This document shows, piece after piece, positions 5,592-13,476 of a DNA stretch of 14,984 nucleotides. The notes beneath the pieces are model-generated. The model searched no databases. It saw only the letters and a list, made by a program, of their open reading frames with translations, and was not told the DNA's origin. The stretch lies in contig PKYZ01000133.1 of assembly GCA_003132865.1 (NCBI GenBank), positions 1,217 through 16,200 of the forward strand. The letters run 5' to 3'. This DNA is from Bryobacterales bacterium (GTDB lineage Bacteria; Acidobacteriota; Terriglobia; Bryobacterales; Bryobacteraceae). Each line of letters starts with the position of its first letter. The first letter of the stretch is position 1. Position numbers and translations under genes: made by a program.

Positions 5592-7799
5592 ATGACCGAA
5601 CCCAAAGCTCTCCCCGCCCCCAACCAAGCCCTGCAACCAAATTGGTACGGCTACGACGTCGAGCCCCCGGAGCAGTCCGCCGTCCCCCTGGCTCACTATC
5701 TTTGGATCCTCCGCCGCCACCGCTGGAAGATCATCGCTTTCGTCTTCGCCTGCGTGACCGCCGCCTTGATCGTCTCCGCGCGGCTGACGCCGGTTTACGA
5801 ATCCACTGTCACGGTGGATATCGACCGGCAGATACGATCCGCCATCATCGGCCAGGACGCCGGACTTTCACCTCTGAATGACGCCGACCAGTTTCTGGCA
5901 ACTCAGGTGAAGCTTATACAGTCGGATTCGGTGTTGCGGCCCGTGGCGCAGCAGTACCATCTGCTCGATCTTGAAAAAGAAGCGTCCGACGTCACGCCCG
6001 AGAAGTCTTCAGAGGCCGAGGAGGATGCTCCCATTCTGCTCAATAAGCTGAAGGTCACACGCCCCCCCAACACTTATCTGCTGCTGATCAGCTATCGCTC
6101 GCCGCAGCCGCGCCTGGCAGCCGACGTGGCGAACGCGGTGGCACGCTCCTACGTGCAGCATACATATAACATCCGTTTCCAGTCGTCCGCGTCTCTGGCG
6201 GACTTCATGGAAAAGCAGCTCGAGGAGCTGAAAGCCAAGATGGAGCACTCATCGGCTGCCCTGGCGCAGTTCGAGCGCGAATTGAACGTCATCAATCCGG
6301 AAGAGAAGACCAGCATTCTCTCCGCGCGGCTACTGCAGCTCAACACCGAGTACACCAACGCCCAAACCGATCGCGTGCGCAAGGAATCCGCGTGGAAATC
6401 GGTGCAAAGCGGATCGCTCGAGGCCGCCCAAGTCTCGACGCAGGGCGAGAACCTGAAGACACTCTCCGCCAAGCTGGACGAAGCCCGCCAGAAGTTCGCC
6501 GACACCAAGACGCACTACGGCCCAAACCATCCCGAGTACCGCAAAGCGGCGGTCCAAGTGGAGGAGATCGAGCGCCAGTTGCAGCAAAGCAGCAAGAACG
6601 CGGCGCAGCGGGTGGAAGTGGAGTACCACGAATCCGTGAACCGTGAGAGCATGCTGCAGAAGGCAGTGGTTGAGACCAAGGCGGAGTTCGATCGGCTGAA
6701 CGCGCACAGTTTCGACTACCAGAACTTGAAACGGGAAGCCGAGGCCGACAAGTCGCTTTATGAGGAACTGGTGCGCAAAATCAAGGAGGCCGGCATCAAC
6801 GCCGGATTCCAGAATAGTTCCATCCGGATCGCCGATCCGGCGCGCGCCGCGATCAAGCCTGTATTTCCGAACATTAAGCTGAACGTCGTGCTGGCTTTCC
6901 TGTTTTCCACGCTTGTGGCGGTGGGCTTCGCTGTCCTGACCGACTTGCTGGACAGCTCCGTGCGGGATCCCGAGCAGGTGCACACGCTTTTCCAGACCGA
7001 CGTGCTGGGCAGCCTGCCGATGGTGAAGACCTGGCGTCGCGGCCTGGTCTCCGCCATAGCAGGCGAGGCAGGCTCGACGGCGTTGGTGCGTGGGCAGGAG
7101 ACCGCCGTGGCGCTGCCGGACCGCACCGTCACCGGCTTTGAAGAAGCCGTGCGCACGCTGCGCAACTCGATTCTGCTGGGATCGTTCGACCGCCGCCTGA
7201 AGTCGCTCATGATCACCAGCGCCACGCCATCCGAAGGAAAGACCACCACCGCGGTGCACCTGGCCATCGCCCACGCGCAGCAGAAGCACAAGACCCTGCT
7301 GATCGACTGCGACCTGCGCCGCCCCGGGGTCCACACCAAGCTGGGGATCAATCCGGAAACGGGTCTGGCCGCAGTTCTGCAAAACGGCATGCAGTGGCGC
7401 GAGAAGCTGGTCAAATTAGCGGAACTCGACGACCTGGATATCCTGCCCACAGGATTTTCCAGCCGCCGGGCCGCCGATCTGATCGGACGGCGGTTGCCGG
7501 AAATCCTGGAAGATGCCGCCAATGAGTACGACCTGATCGTGGTGGATTCGCCGCCCATACTGGGCTTCCCCGAGCCATTGCAAATGGCCGCCGCGGTGGA
7601 CGGCGTGGTCATGGTCGCCAAAGCCGGCGAAACCAGCCGCAAAACGGTGGGGTCGGCGCTCAGCACCCTGCAGCGCGTGCGCGCGAATGTGGTCGGCCTG
7701 GTGCTGAACTCAGTGACCAGTAACATGAGCGACAGCTATCGCTATTACGGGTATTACGGTAAGTATTACAGGTACTACAAGCCAGCCGAGAGCGACTGA
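5592..7799 (+). CDS. Wzc-like chain-length regulator and tyrosine autokinase
   Basis: A 735-residue inner-membrane protein. Order: cytoplasmic N-terminus, TM1 (about 47-62), Wzz domain and long periplasmic coiled coil (about 65-425, including a GNVR-like stretch near 378-400), TM2 (about 429-449), then a cytoplasmic BY-kinase domain. The kinase has the oligomerisation motif E518-x2-R521-x2-R524, Walker A ATPSEGKT (544-551, Lys550), Walker A' IDCD (571-574) and Walker B IVVDSPP (Asp652). The tail SYRYYGYYGKYYRYYKP carries nine tyrosines in 14 residues (716-729), the autophosphorylation cluster. This is the fused proteobacterial layout, not the split CpsC/CpsD form. The start is ATG 5592 with AAGG 7 nt upstream. 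The kinase's phosphorylation cycle governs polymer length and export with the Wza-like protein; the PHP phosphatase at 1512-2276 is the likely reversing enzyme. Codon use is strongly G/C-ending, unlike the genes after it. Confidence 0.96.
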   Translation: MTEPKALPAPNQALQPNWYGYDVEPPEQSAVPLAHYLWILRRHRWKIIAFVFACVTAALIVSARLTPVYESTVTVDIDRQIRSAIIGQDAGLSPLNDADQFLATQVKLIQSDSVLRPVAQQYHLLDLEKEASDVTPEKSSEAEEDAPILLNKLKVTRPPNTYLLLISYRSPQPRLAADVANAVARSYVQHTYNIRFQSSASLADFMEKQLEELKAKMEHSSAALAQFERELNVINPEEKTSILSARLLQLNTEYTNAQTDRVRKESAWKSVQSGSLEAAQVSTQGENLKTLSAKLDEARQKFADTKTHYGPNHPEYRKAAVQVEEIERQLQQSSKNAAQRVEVEYHESVNRESMLQKAVVETKAEFDRLNAHSFDYQNLKREAEADKSLYEELVRKIKEAGINAGFQNSSIRIADPARAAIKPVFPNIKLNVVLAFLFSTLVAVGFAVLTDLLDSSVRDPEQVHTLFQTDVLGSLPMVKTWRRGLVSAIAGEAGSTALVRGQETAVALPDRTVTGFEEAVRTLRNSILLGSFDRRLKSLMITSATPSEGKTTTAVHLAIAHAQQKHKTLLIDCDLRRPGVHTKLGINPETGLAAVLQNGMQWREKLVKLAELDDLDILPTGFSSRRAADLIGRRLPEILEDAANEYDLIVVDSPPILGFPEPLQMAAAVDGVVMVAKAGETSRKTVGSALSTLQRVRANVVGLVLNSVTSNMSDSYRYYGYYGKYYRYYKPAESD

Positions 7800-7855
7800 G
7801 AGTAATTCCCGCTTGCCGAATCGTGCCGATACCGGAATGTTCAGTGTCACGTTCT

Positions 7856-8899
7856 ATGCCTAACGCAGACCCGCTCGGCGATACCGAAGACCGATTGCCC
7901 TACGAACCGCGGTATCGAAGCCTGGACCTGTGGCGAGGTGTCGCCTGCTTGATGGTCCTCGTGTTTCACTCTTCCTTGTACCAACTGGCGCAGCTCAACC
8001 GGCTCCACGGCTTCGGCCTAGGCGTGGTGACTGGAGTCGGGTACCTATGGCTGGGTGTCCCCCTCTTTTTTGTTATTTCCGGGTATTGCATTAGTGCGAC
8101 ATGCGACTGCACACGGCGAAAACCAAGATCGGTGCTCTCCTATCTGTGGCGTCGATATCGCAGGATATTCCCGCCCTTTTGGGCAGCTACGGCACTGTCT
8201 GTCGTCCTCATTACAACGACGCAATCCATCGGAGCGACAGCCCTTTTCGTCGATTCGGTGCACCCGATCCCCCACCCTTCAAGTCTTTCACTGCTTCAAT
8301 GGGCCGGGAATCTGACTCTCACTGAGACTTTTCGCGACCATCTCTTCGGCGGTCCCTCGAAGTTGTTTTTAGGACAAGCCTGGTCGCTTTGTTACGAAGA
8401 GCAGTTCTATCTGATTTGTGGGTTTCTGCTCTTCGCCGCGCCGAGGCGCTTCTTCTTCGGTGCATGGGTCGTGTCCGCCCTTGTCGTCGGCTTCAAGGCC
8501 ATTGCTGTTCGCCTCGGCCTCAACATCTACGGTCTCTTCTTCGATGGCCGCTGGTTGGAGTTTGCAATAGGCATCTGGCTATATTGGACACTCAACTACG
8601 CCGGCGGCATCGTCAGGCGAATCGCGCACGTGAGCGCCTGTGCCGCATCAGCACTTGTACTTGGCGCGTTCGTGTACGCCCCATCTCGCGCTTTGATTTC
8701 CGGAGGCCGCCCATTGGAACTCGCCGTCGGAATACTCTTCGCCACGCTTCTGTTGTTCCTGCGCCCCTTCGACGCGAGACTCGCCGCGTCCCGCCCATTT
8801 GCTCCGCTGATGTGGTGTGGCACGATGTGCTATAGCCTGTACCTAGTGCATTGGCCTATCGCCAAGCTTCTCAGTAGCGCGGCATGGAGCCTCGTATGA
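7856..8899 (+). CDS. Acyltransferase-3 family membrane protein, lacking its last helix
   Basis: A 347-residue multi-pass protein of the AT3 family (PF01757; OafA/NodX relatives), which moves acetyl or other acyl groups onto glycans. Seen: the opening RSLDLWRGVACLMVLVFH with His38, GVPLFFVISGYCIS (67-80), the basic loop RRYRRIFPPFW (99-109), WSLCYEEQFYL (177-187), and CYSLYLVHWPIAKLL near the C-terminus. The usual final transmembrane helix with its ErPf-like end is missing: the frame stops at TGA 8897-8899 just after the HWPI helix, and the expected helix ending VERRF is encoded in another frame at the start of the next gene. The start is uncertain: ATG 7856 is chosen, GTG 7823 would add 11 residues, and neither has a good Shine-Dalgarno. 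It is the first gene of the block with less G/C-biased codons. Confidence 0.85.
   Translation: MPNADPLGDTEDRLPYEPRYRSLDLWRGVACLMVLVFHSSLYQLAQLNRLHGFGLGVVTGVGYLWLGVPLFFVISGYCISATCDCTRRKPRSVLSYLWRRYRRIFPPFWAATALSVVLITTTQSIGATALFVDSVHPIPHPSSLSLLQWAGNLTLTETFRDHLFGGPSKLFLGQAWSLCYEEQFYLICGFLLFAAPRRFFFGAWVVSALVVGFKAIAVRLGLNIYGLFFDGRWLEFAIGIWLYWTLNYAGGIVRRIAHVSACAASALVLGAFVYAPSRALISGGRPLELAVGILFATLLLFLRPFDARLAASRPFAPLMWCGTMCYSLYLVHWPIAKLLSSAAWSLV
8886..8899 (+). promoter_or_regulatory. Shine-Dalgarno and ATGA overlap joining AT3 and FkbM genes
   Basis: GGAG (8886-8889) lies 6 nt before ATG 8896-8898, which overlaps the TGA stop (8897-8899) of the acyltransferase gene. This is the layout for termination-reinitiation and decides the start of the next gene over ATG 8884, which has no Shine-Dalgarno. 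A stop at 8875-8877 in the downstream frame confines any frame change to 8878-8899, which holds no homopolymer run or slippery heptamer. Confidence 0.65.
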
Positions 8900-9942
8900 C
8901 ATCGTGGCCGTTGACCCTCTTCGTCACAGTACCACTGTGTGCCCTGTTATCGATATTAGCGGCCCGAGGCTTTCATGTCTTCGTTGAACGAAGATTTATG
9001 AACCCGGCCGATGGTTTGCGTCCGGGCGCCATCGTGTACGTGTTGCGGCTTTGGACAGCGTGGCCGTTTCCGCGGGGAAGAGGACTCGCTTTGCGGATAC
9101 TCAGGCCCTGGGTTAGGCCCGGGCGAACGCGGCCGCGTTGGCTAAAGATCCGAGGCTTTGTATATTGGACCGATCTTGCCGACTTTGACGCCCGAAATAT
9201 GGCCGTCGACCGCAGCTATGGGGCTCGACTGATCGATACCATCTTGTCCCATCTGCCGGTTGCCGGTACGTTCATTGATGTTGGTGCCCATGTCGGCGGG
9301 ATTACCCTTCCCGCAGCCAGCCATGTCGGGCCTGAAGGCCGTGTGCTAGCCTTTGAGCCCAGCCCCGAAACAGCCACCGTGCTGCGTCGAAACGTGACCA
9401 AAAACCTGGCTACGAACATAACCGTCGTTCAGCTTGCCTGCCTGGATGAACGTAAGCGATCGGAGTTTTATGTAAACGATTCGTCACACTCCGGAAAGAG
9501 CTCCCTGTCGGCGCGGAATGCACGGAGCCGGCAAACCGTCACGGTCGAGTGCGACACGCTTGATTCTATCCTCGTTACTCACGAGGTCAACCGAGTCGAC
9601 GTCGTCAAAATAGACGTCGAAGGCGCCGAGTTGCAGGTACTAAAGGGTATGGAACGTCTGCTGAGGAAATTTCTCCCTGTTGTCGTCCTTGAGATCGAAC
9701 CGACCCTGCTCGAGTCGTTCAGCGCCCGCGCGTCGGACCTGTATGGGTTCCTTGCCGCAAAAGGTTATCGTGCCGAGAGCATTGATTCGACAAACGTAAT
9801 CTTCACGTGTCCGAGCACACGCTGCCCCGCGACGGCCAACTACCAACCACCGGTTGGCGATGCCAACGCACCCAGATTGATTCGTGACGCGGCGCAGGCA
9901 GCCCCAGCCGCCTTGCGAACTACCGATGACGACGGGCTATGA
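8896..9942 (+). CDS. FkbM-type methyltransferase with an AT3-like N-terminal helix
   Basis: A 348-residue protein from ATG 8896. Residues 4-32 are a transmembrane helix ending FHVFVERRFMNP, which matches the expected last helix of the preceding acyltransferase rather than anything usual in FkbM proteins. From about residue 45 on (VLRLWTAWPFPRGRGLALRI) the sequence follows FkbM methyltransferases of glycan clusters: SAM-binding DVGAHVGG (128-135), AFEP (152-155), and the diagnostic KIDVEGAE (238-245). FkbM enzymes O-methylate sugars or related hydroxyls using SAM. A second possible start, ATG 8998, would give a soluble enzyme without the helix. The C-terminal tail of about 40 residues is unrecognised and probably disordered. 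Downstream the flippase begins by ATGA overlap. The methyltransferase call is firm; the split or fused membrane part is the open question. Confidence 0.88.
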   Translation: MTSWPLTLFVTVPLCALLSILAARGFHVFVERRFMNPADGLRPGAIVYVLRLWTAWPFPRGRGLALRILRPWVRPGRTRPRWLKIRGFVYWTDLADFDARNMAVDRSYGARLIDTILSHLPVAGTFIDVGAHVGGITLPAASHVGPEGRVLAFEPSPETATVLRRNVTKNLATNITVVQLACLDERKRSEFYVNDSSHSGKSSLSARNARSRQTVTVECDTLDSILVTHEVNRVDVVKIDVEGAELQVLKGMERLLRKFLPVVVLEIEPTLLESFSARASDLYGFLAAKGYRAESIDSTNVIFTCPSTRCPATANYQPPVGDANAPRLIRDAAQAAPAALRTTDDDGL

Positions 9943-11483
9943 GCCGAACTGAACGCGCGGTAGCCGGTTATCTCACTAACCTCGTTCAATTTGGCGCGAG
10001 CGCCCTTCTGCAAGTTATTTTAACTCCGATTCTCCTTCACAATGCCGGCTCGGCGACCCTTGGTGCGTTCGGGGTACTCACTCAAATCGGCCTCTTTCTC
10101 GCCCTCACAGATGCCGGCTTCGGAGCCGCAACCAATAGGTTCCTGCCCCAAGCTTACCGCGACGGCTCCGTCACAAACCGGTTTTCCGCCGTTTTATCGA
10201 CAGCACGAAGCTTTCTGTTCTTTAGTAACTGTCTCTACGCCCTATGCTCGGTTGCGTTAGCCTACAGACCAGCGGCGCTTTTCAATTTCCCGGAGTCGCT
10301 GGACGTTTCGACCCGATATGCACTATCGCTCATCGGAGCTTGGGCCCTCATCCGGACACCATTGCTGGTGTACGGCCCGGCATTAATAGCCTCCCAGAAT
10401 CTGGCACGCTCCAATTTCATTACCCTGGCGGGAGTGGCGGTCCGCCTCATCAGCAGTGTTCTGATCGTTCGAGCCGGTGGGGGACTGCTTGGCATGATAG
10501 CGGGCACCATTTTGGGCGAGGCCGTCACGATGGCCCTCAATCGTCACTTTGCATTGCAGTTGTTGAGCGGTCTGCGCCTTTCTTGGGGCTTTCCGGATCG
10601 CGACCTGTTGAGAGAAATGCGGACGTTTGGTCTGCACGCGCTGGTATGGAACACTGCATCCTACATTACGATGTACTCCGACACCATCATCATTTCACGT
10701 ATCTTAGGTCCAACGGCCGTGTCAAGTTATTACGCGACGACGACGCCAGCACAATGGGGTTCAAATGCGATCATGCGACTCATGGCAACGGCAGTTCCCG
10801 GAGTCAATCAGTTGCTCGCCTTGAACGACGGCATAGCCCTACGCGCAACCTATATGCGACTGATTCGCTATAGCTGTGGCTTAGCGGTCGCCTTAGGCTC
10901 GTGTTTGCTTGTGATCAATCGTGACCTCGTTAGCGTCTGGCTTGGTGACAGATTGTATGGCGGCGATGTCCTCAACAGCATTCAGTGCCTATACGCGTTG
11001 TGGATCGTGATGAAAGGTGTTCAGTACAGCTTTCTCGTAGTTTTCGGCCGTTCTAAAACTCTTACGGTAGCTACCGTTTCCGACGCCGGTGTTAAACTGT
11101 TACTAGCGATATACCTCGGCCGGAAGTGTGGAATAGCTGGCGTTGCAGCGGCGACGCTGCTTTCCTCGTTTCTCTGCGGTTCGTGGGCTTGGGCAGTGCT
11201 CTGGCACGACCTCGGACGAGGCGCCGGCAAAGCGACCGTTTTGGAGCTTGCTCAGTCTGTTCCGCTAGGCGCGCTAGTGGCAACCGGCGGGTGGGTGTTG
11301 AAGGTGTTATTGATGGACAGTGCCGTGTGGCTACGGTTACCAACTGTCGCTGGGGTGTTTTGTATCGCGTGGATCGCAATCCTGGCACGTCATACCCTGA
11401 GCCGCACCGAGAGAGTCGTTCTGACCAAGTGGATGATCGCCAGGCTGCCGGCAACCGCGGGAGCCGTCCGAATCTTTCAATGA
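9939..11483 (+). CDS. Wzx-like polysaccharide flippase (MOP superfamily)
   Basis: A 514-residue, almost wholly hydrophobic protein with roughly a dozen or more predicted helices. It begins VAGYLTNLVQFGASALLQVI, followed by LGAFGVLTQIGLFLALTDAG and an FGAATNRFLPQAY cytoplasmic loop, the arrangement of the polysaccharide biosynthesis/MatE-like transporters. Family role: flips undecaprenyl-diphosphate-linked repeat units from the cytoplasmic to the periplasmic face of the inner membrane. The ATG overlaps the TGA of the methyltransferase (ATGA, 9939-9942). Presence of Wzx-, Wza- and Wzc-like proteins points to the Wzx/Wzy-dependent route. Which glycan it carries is unknown; Wzx sequences are too divergent to say. 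Confidence 0.9.
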   Translation: MSRTERAVAGYLTNLVQFGASALLQVILTPILLHNAGSATLGAFGVLTQIGLFLALTDAGFGAATNRFLPQAYRDGSVTNRFSAVLSTARSFLFFSNCLYALCSVALAYRPAALFNFPESLDVSTRYALSLIGAWALIRTPLLVYGPALIASQNLARSNFITLAGVAVRLISSVLIVRAGGGLLGMIAGTILGEAVTMALNRHFALQLLSGLRLSWGFPDRDLLREMRTFGLHALVWNTASYITMYSDTIIISRILGPTAVSSYYATTTPAQWGSNAIMRLMATAVPGVNQLLALNDGIALRATYMRLIRYSCGLAVALGSCLLVINRDLVSVWLGDRLYGGDVLNSIQCLYALWIVMKGVQYSFLVVFGRSKTLTVATVSDAGVKLLLAIYLGRKCGIAGVAAATLLSSFLCGSWAWAVLWHDLGRGAGKATVLELAQSVPLGALVATGGWVLKVLLMDSAVWLRLPTVAGVFCIAWIAILARHTLSRTERVVLTKWMIARLPATAGAVRIFQ

Positions 11484-12247
11484 GACGCAAGAGTAATATT
11501 TACGGCAGTTGCTTCTTCGAGCTCATCGAGGCAGGTTCCTCCACCTCGGCGAGTGCGATAGTACCCGAAGTCGTCAGACTCACGGCTCCAAACAGCGTAA
11601 TTGACGTAGGGTGTGGCGTGGGTAGCTGGTTGGTTGCGGCGCAGCAAGCCGGTATAACCGACATCGTCGGTATCGACGGGTATTATGTTCCCAGGGAAAG
11701 AGTTAGAATTCCAATTCAGTGCTTTGAACCCCGCGACCTGTCCTTACCGCTTCAACTCACTCGCCGATTCGATCTGGCGATGTGCCTGGAAGTTGCGGAA
11801 CACCTTCCCGAAAGCCGGGCCGATTCGCTGGTTTCCGACCTAGTCGGAGCCGCGGATGCCGTCCTCTTTTCAGCCGCGATTCCCGGCCAGTTTGGAACTG
11901 GCCACATAAACGAGCAATGGCCGGACTACTGGGCCAAACAATTCCTGAGGCACAAGTACTTTGCACTGGACGTACTGCGGGAACAGTTCTGGAACCGTGA
12001 GGACGTTGAGACGCACTATAAGCAAAACTGCGTGCTCTATTTGAACGAGCGCGCTTACGCACAGTTCCTGTCACAGAAAGCGGCCGTTAGAGACGGAAAC
12101 GTTCGCCGTCTTGTACATCCAACGCTGTACACGGTTTACATGAACATCTCACATCCGTTTTCGGCGCTTCGGTTCCGATCGCGGCGCGGCATATCGGGCT
12201 GGGTACCGGACTCTGTAAGACGGGCGCGCAGGCGCCTCATGCCATGA
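11480..12247 (+). CDS. Class I SAM-dependent methyltransferase
   Basis: A 255-residue protein beginning MRRKSNIYGSCFFELIEAG. The ATG at 11480 overlaps the flippase stop (ATGA, 11480-11483). The frame is open further upstream, but that part lies entirely within the flippase gene and has no family-like sequence. Motif I VIDVGCGVGSW (40-50), the acidic end of strand 2 (GID, Asp66) and motif IV-like FDLAMCLEVAEHL (97-109) define a Rossmann methyltransferase of the Methyltransf_23-like group. Such enzymes in glycan operons methylate sugars or terminal residues; the acceptor is not deducible. The C-terminus is basic (SVRRARRRLMP). The next gene starts by another ATGA overlap. Confidence 0.9.
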   Translation: MRRKSNIYGSCFFELIEAGSSTSASAIVPEVVRLTAPNSVIDVGCGVGSWLVAAQQAGITDIVGIDGYYVPRERVRIPIQCFEPRDLSLPLQLTRRFDLAMCLEVAEHLPESRADSLVSDLVGAADAVLFSAAIPGQFGTGHINEQWPDYWAKQFLRHKYFALDVLREQFWNREDVETHYKQNCVLYLNERAYAQFLSQKAAVRDGNVRRLVHPTLYTVYMNISHPFSALRFRSRRGISGWVPDSVRRARRRLMP

Positions 12248-13476
12248 CCGGGGCTGGCGTTAAAGATCGGGCGCACCAGGCGGCGAGTATGTCTGTGCGG
12301 GTCGTCCAGGTGGTTGAGGGAGGAGAGGGATTCGGCGTGGCTGCGGTCTTAAGGCTCATTGCGAAACGAGTTGAAGAGGTGACGTTCGTCTCACTCGGCC
12401 CGGGCGACTTTTGTAGTGAGATACCGGGGCGGCAGCTTCTGGCTGTGGGACATGGGAGCGCGCCGATTACGTCGCGGTCGACGGCCGGTATCTTGTGGAG
12501 CGTATTGCGCAGGTCGGTAAGTTGGTGGGAGTCGGCCGGAGAGATTGTGTCCGCACTAGGGCCTGGCCCGGTGATTCTGCACTGCCATAGCCAATTCACG
12601 GCGCTCGTGGCCTCCCTGGCGCGCGTGCGGAGACGAGGGGAACAGACGTACGTCATCCTCCACTATCACGGTAAAATGAGCAATCGCCTCTGGGGATTGG
12701 TCCAGTTAGCCCAGGTTGGCATAGTTGGGCGGTGCGTGGATGCGATCGTCTGTGTTAGCAGTGCCGTGAGCGGTTACTGGAAGGGGGCTCGTTGCCGTGT
12801 TTGGGTCGTCTACAATGCGGTGGAACCATCCGTCGGTCCATATCTGGCGGATGCCACAACGTGCAGCGAGGCAAAATGCTTGCTGATCGCCGCTTCCCTC
12901 TCCGAAGAGAAGGGGCACCTTGTCGCTGTGGATGCGATGGCGGCACTGCGCGACCGGGGGTGTAATCTTGAGCTCTGGATAGCTGGGGGCCCTTTGGACG
13001 ACGCGCAGAATCCGTTTGTATCGGTCCTTAAAGGGAGGATCTCGAATCATGGTCTGGGCGACCGAGTAGCGTTGTTGGGACACGTCAGTGCGGTCAGAGA
13101 ACTCGCGCGCAAGGCATGGCTTGGCTTGCAGTTGCGGATCACGCCCGAACCTTGTCCGATGTGGGTCCTCGAAGCGATGGAAGCGGGCTTGCCTCTGGTC
13201 GCGGCGAAAACCGGAGGTGTTCCCGAACTCGTGCGAGACGGCGTCGAGGGAATTCTGATTCGCCCGAATCTGCCCGGCGAGCTGGCCGACGCCATATTTC
13301 GCTTGTACCACGACCCGTCCCTTCATCGTCGCCTGGCTGACAATGCGCGCCTGCGAGCCGGTGCCTTTTCGCCTCCCACGTTTACACAGCGGCTTTCCGA
13401 GGTTTATTCCAGTCTCGCCCGGCCGCTGGATTATCGAACCGCCGATTCATTCAAACATGCCCGAACGACATCCTAG
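12244..13476 (+). CDS. GT4-family glycosyltransferase (GT-B fold)
   Basis: A 410-residue enzyme. The N-terminal acceptor domain includes VVQVVEGGEGFGV (about 20-32), HCHSQFTALVASL (113-125) and AIVCVSSAV (167-175). The C-terminal Glycos_transf_1 domain has LLIAASLSEEKGH (213-225), LELWIAGG (242-249) and the retaining E-x7-E motif from Glu302 to Glu310 (EPCPMWVLE), then EAGLPLVAAKTGGVPELV. It would transfer a sugar from an NDP-sugar onto the growing lipid-linked unit at the cytoplasmic face. The ATG at 12244 forms an ATGA overlap; the internal ATG 12289 starts nearer to the conserved region and is a possible alternative, with only a weak GGCGAG before it. Sugar specificity cannot be read from sequence. 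Confidence 0.92.
   Translation: MTGAGVKDRAHQAASMSVRVVQVVEGGEGFGVAAVLRLIAKRVEEVTFVSLGPGDFCSEIPGRQLLAVGHGSAPITSRSTAGILWSVLRRSVSWWESAGEIVSALGPGPVILHCHSQFTALVASLARVRRRGEQTYVILHYHGKMSNRLWGLVQLAQVGIVGRCVDAIVCVSSAVSGYWKGARCRVWVVYNAVEPSVGPYLADATTCSEAKCLLIAASLSEEKGHLVAVDAMAALRDRGCNLELWIAGGPLDDAQNPFVSVLKGRISNHGLGDRVALLGHVSAVRELARKAWLGLQLRITPEPCPMWVLEAMEAGLPLVAAKTGGVPELVRDGVEGILIRPNLPGELADAIFRLYHDPSLHRRLADNARLRAGAFSPPTFTQRLSEVYSSLARPLDYRTADSFKHARTTS

Noticed and set aside
6330..7726. Long minus-strand open frames opposite the Wzc-like gene
   Set aside because: Shadows of a strongly G/C-ending coding strand; no domain pattern.
9328..9341. GGCC-TGAA-GGCC palindrome in the FkbM gene, like the loop family at 1-61
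   Set aside because: It encodes the normal GPEGR turn of the methyltransferase fold and has a short stem, so chance is enough.
11126..11479. Upstream extension of the second methyltransferase gene
   Set aside because: This part lies wholly inside the flippase gene in another frame and is Arg/Ser/Gly-rich nonsense; family-like sequence begins at the ATGA overlap at 11480.
13343..13456. Upstream extension of the second glycosyltransferase gene
   Set aside because: It overlaps the previous gene's coding end and has no family-like sequence; GT-B-like sequence starts at ATG 13457.
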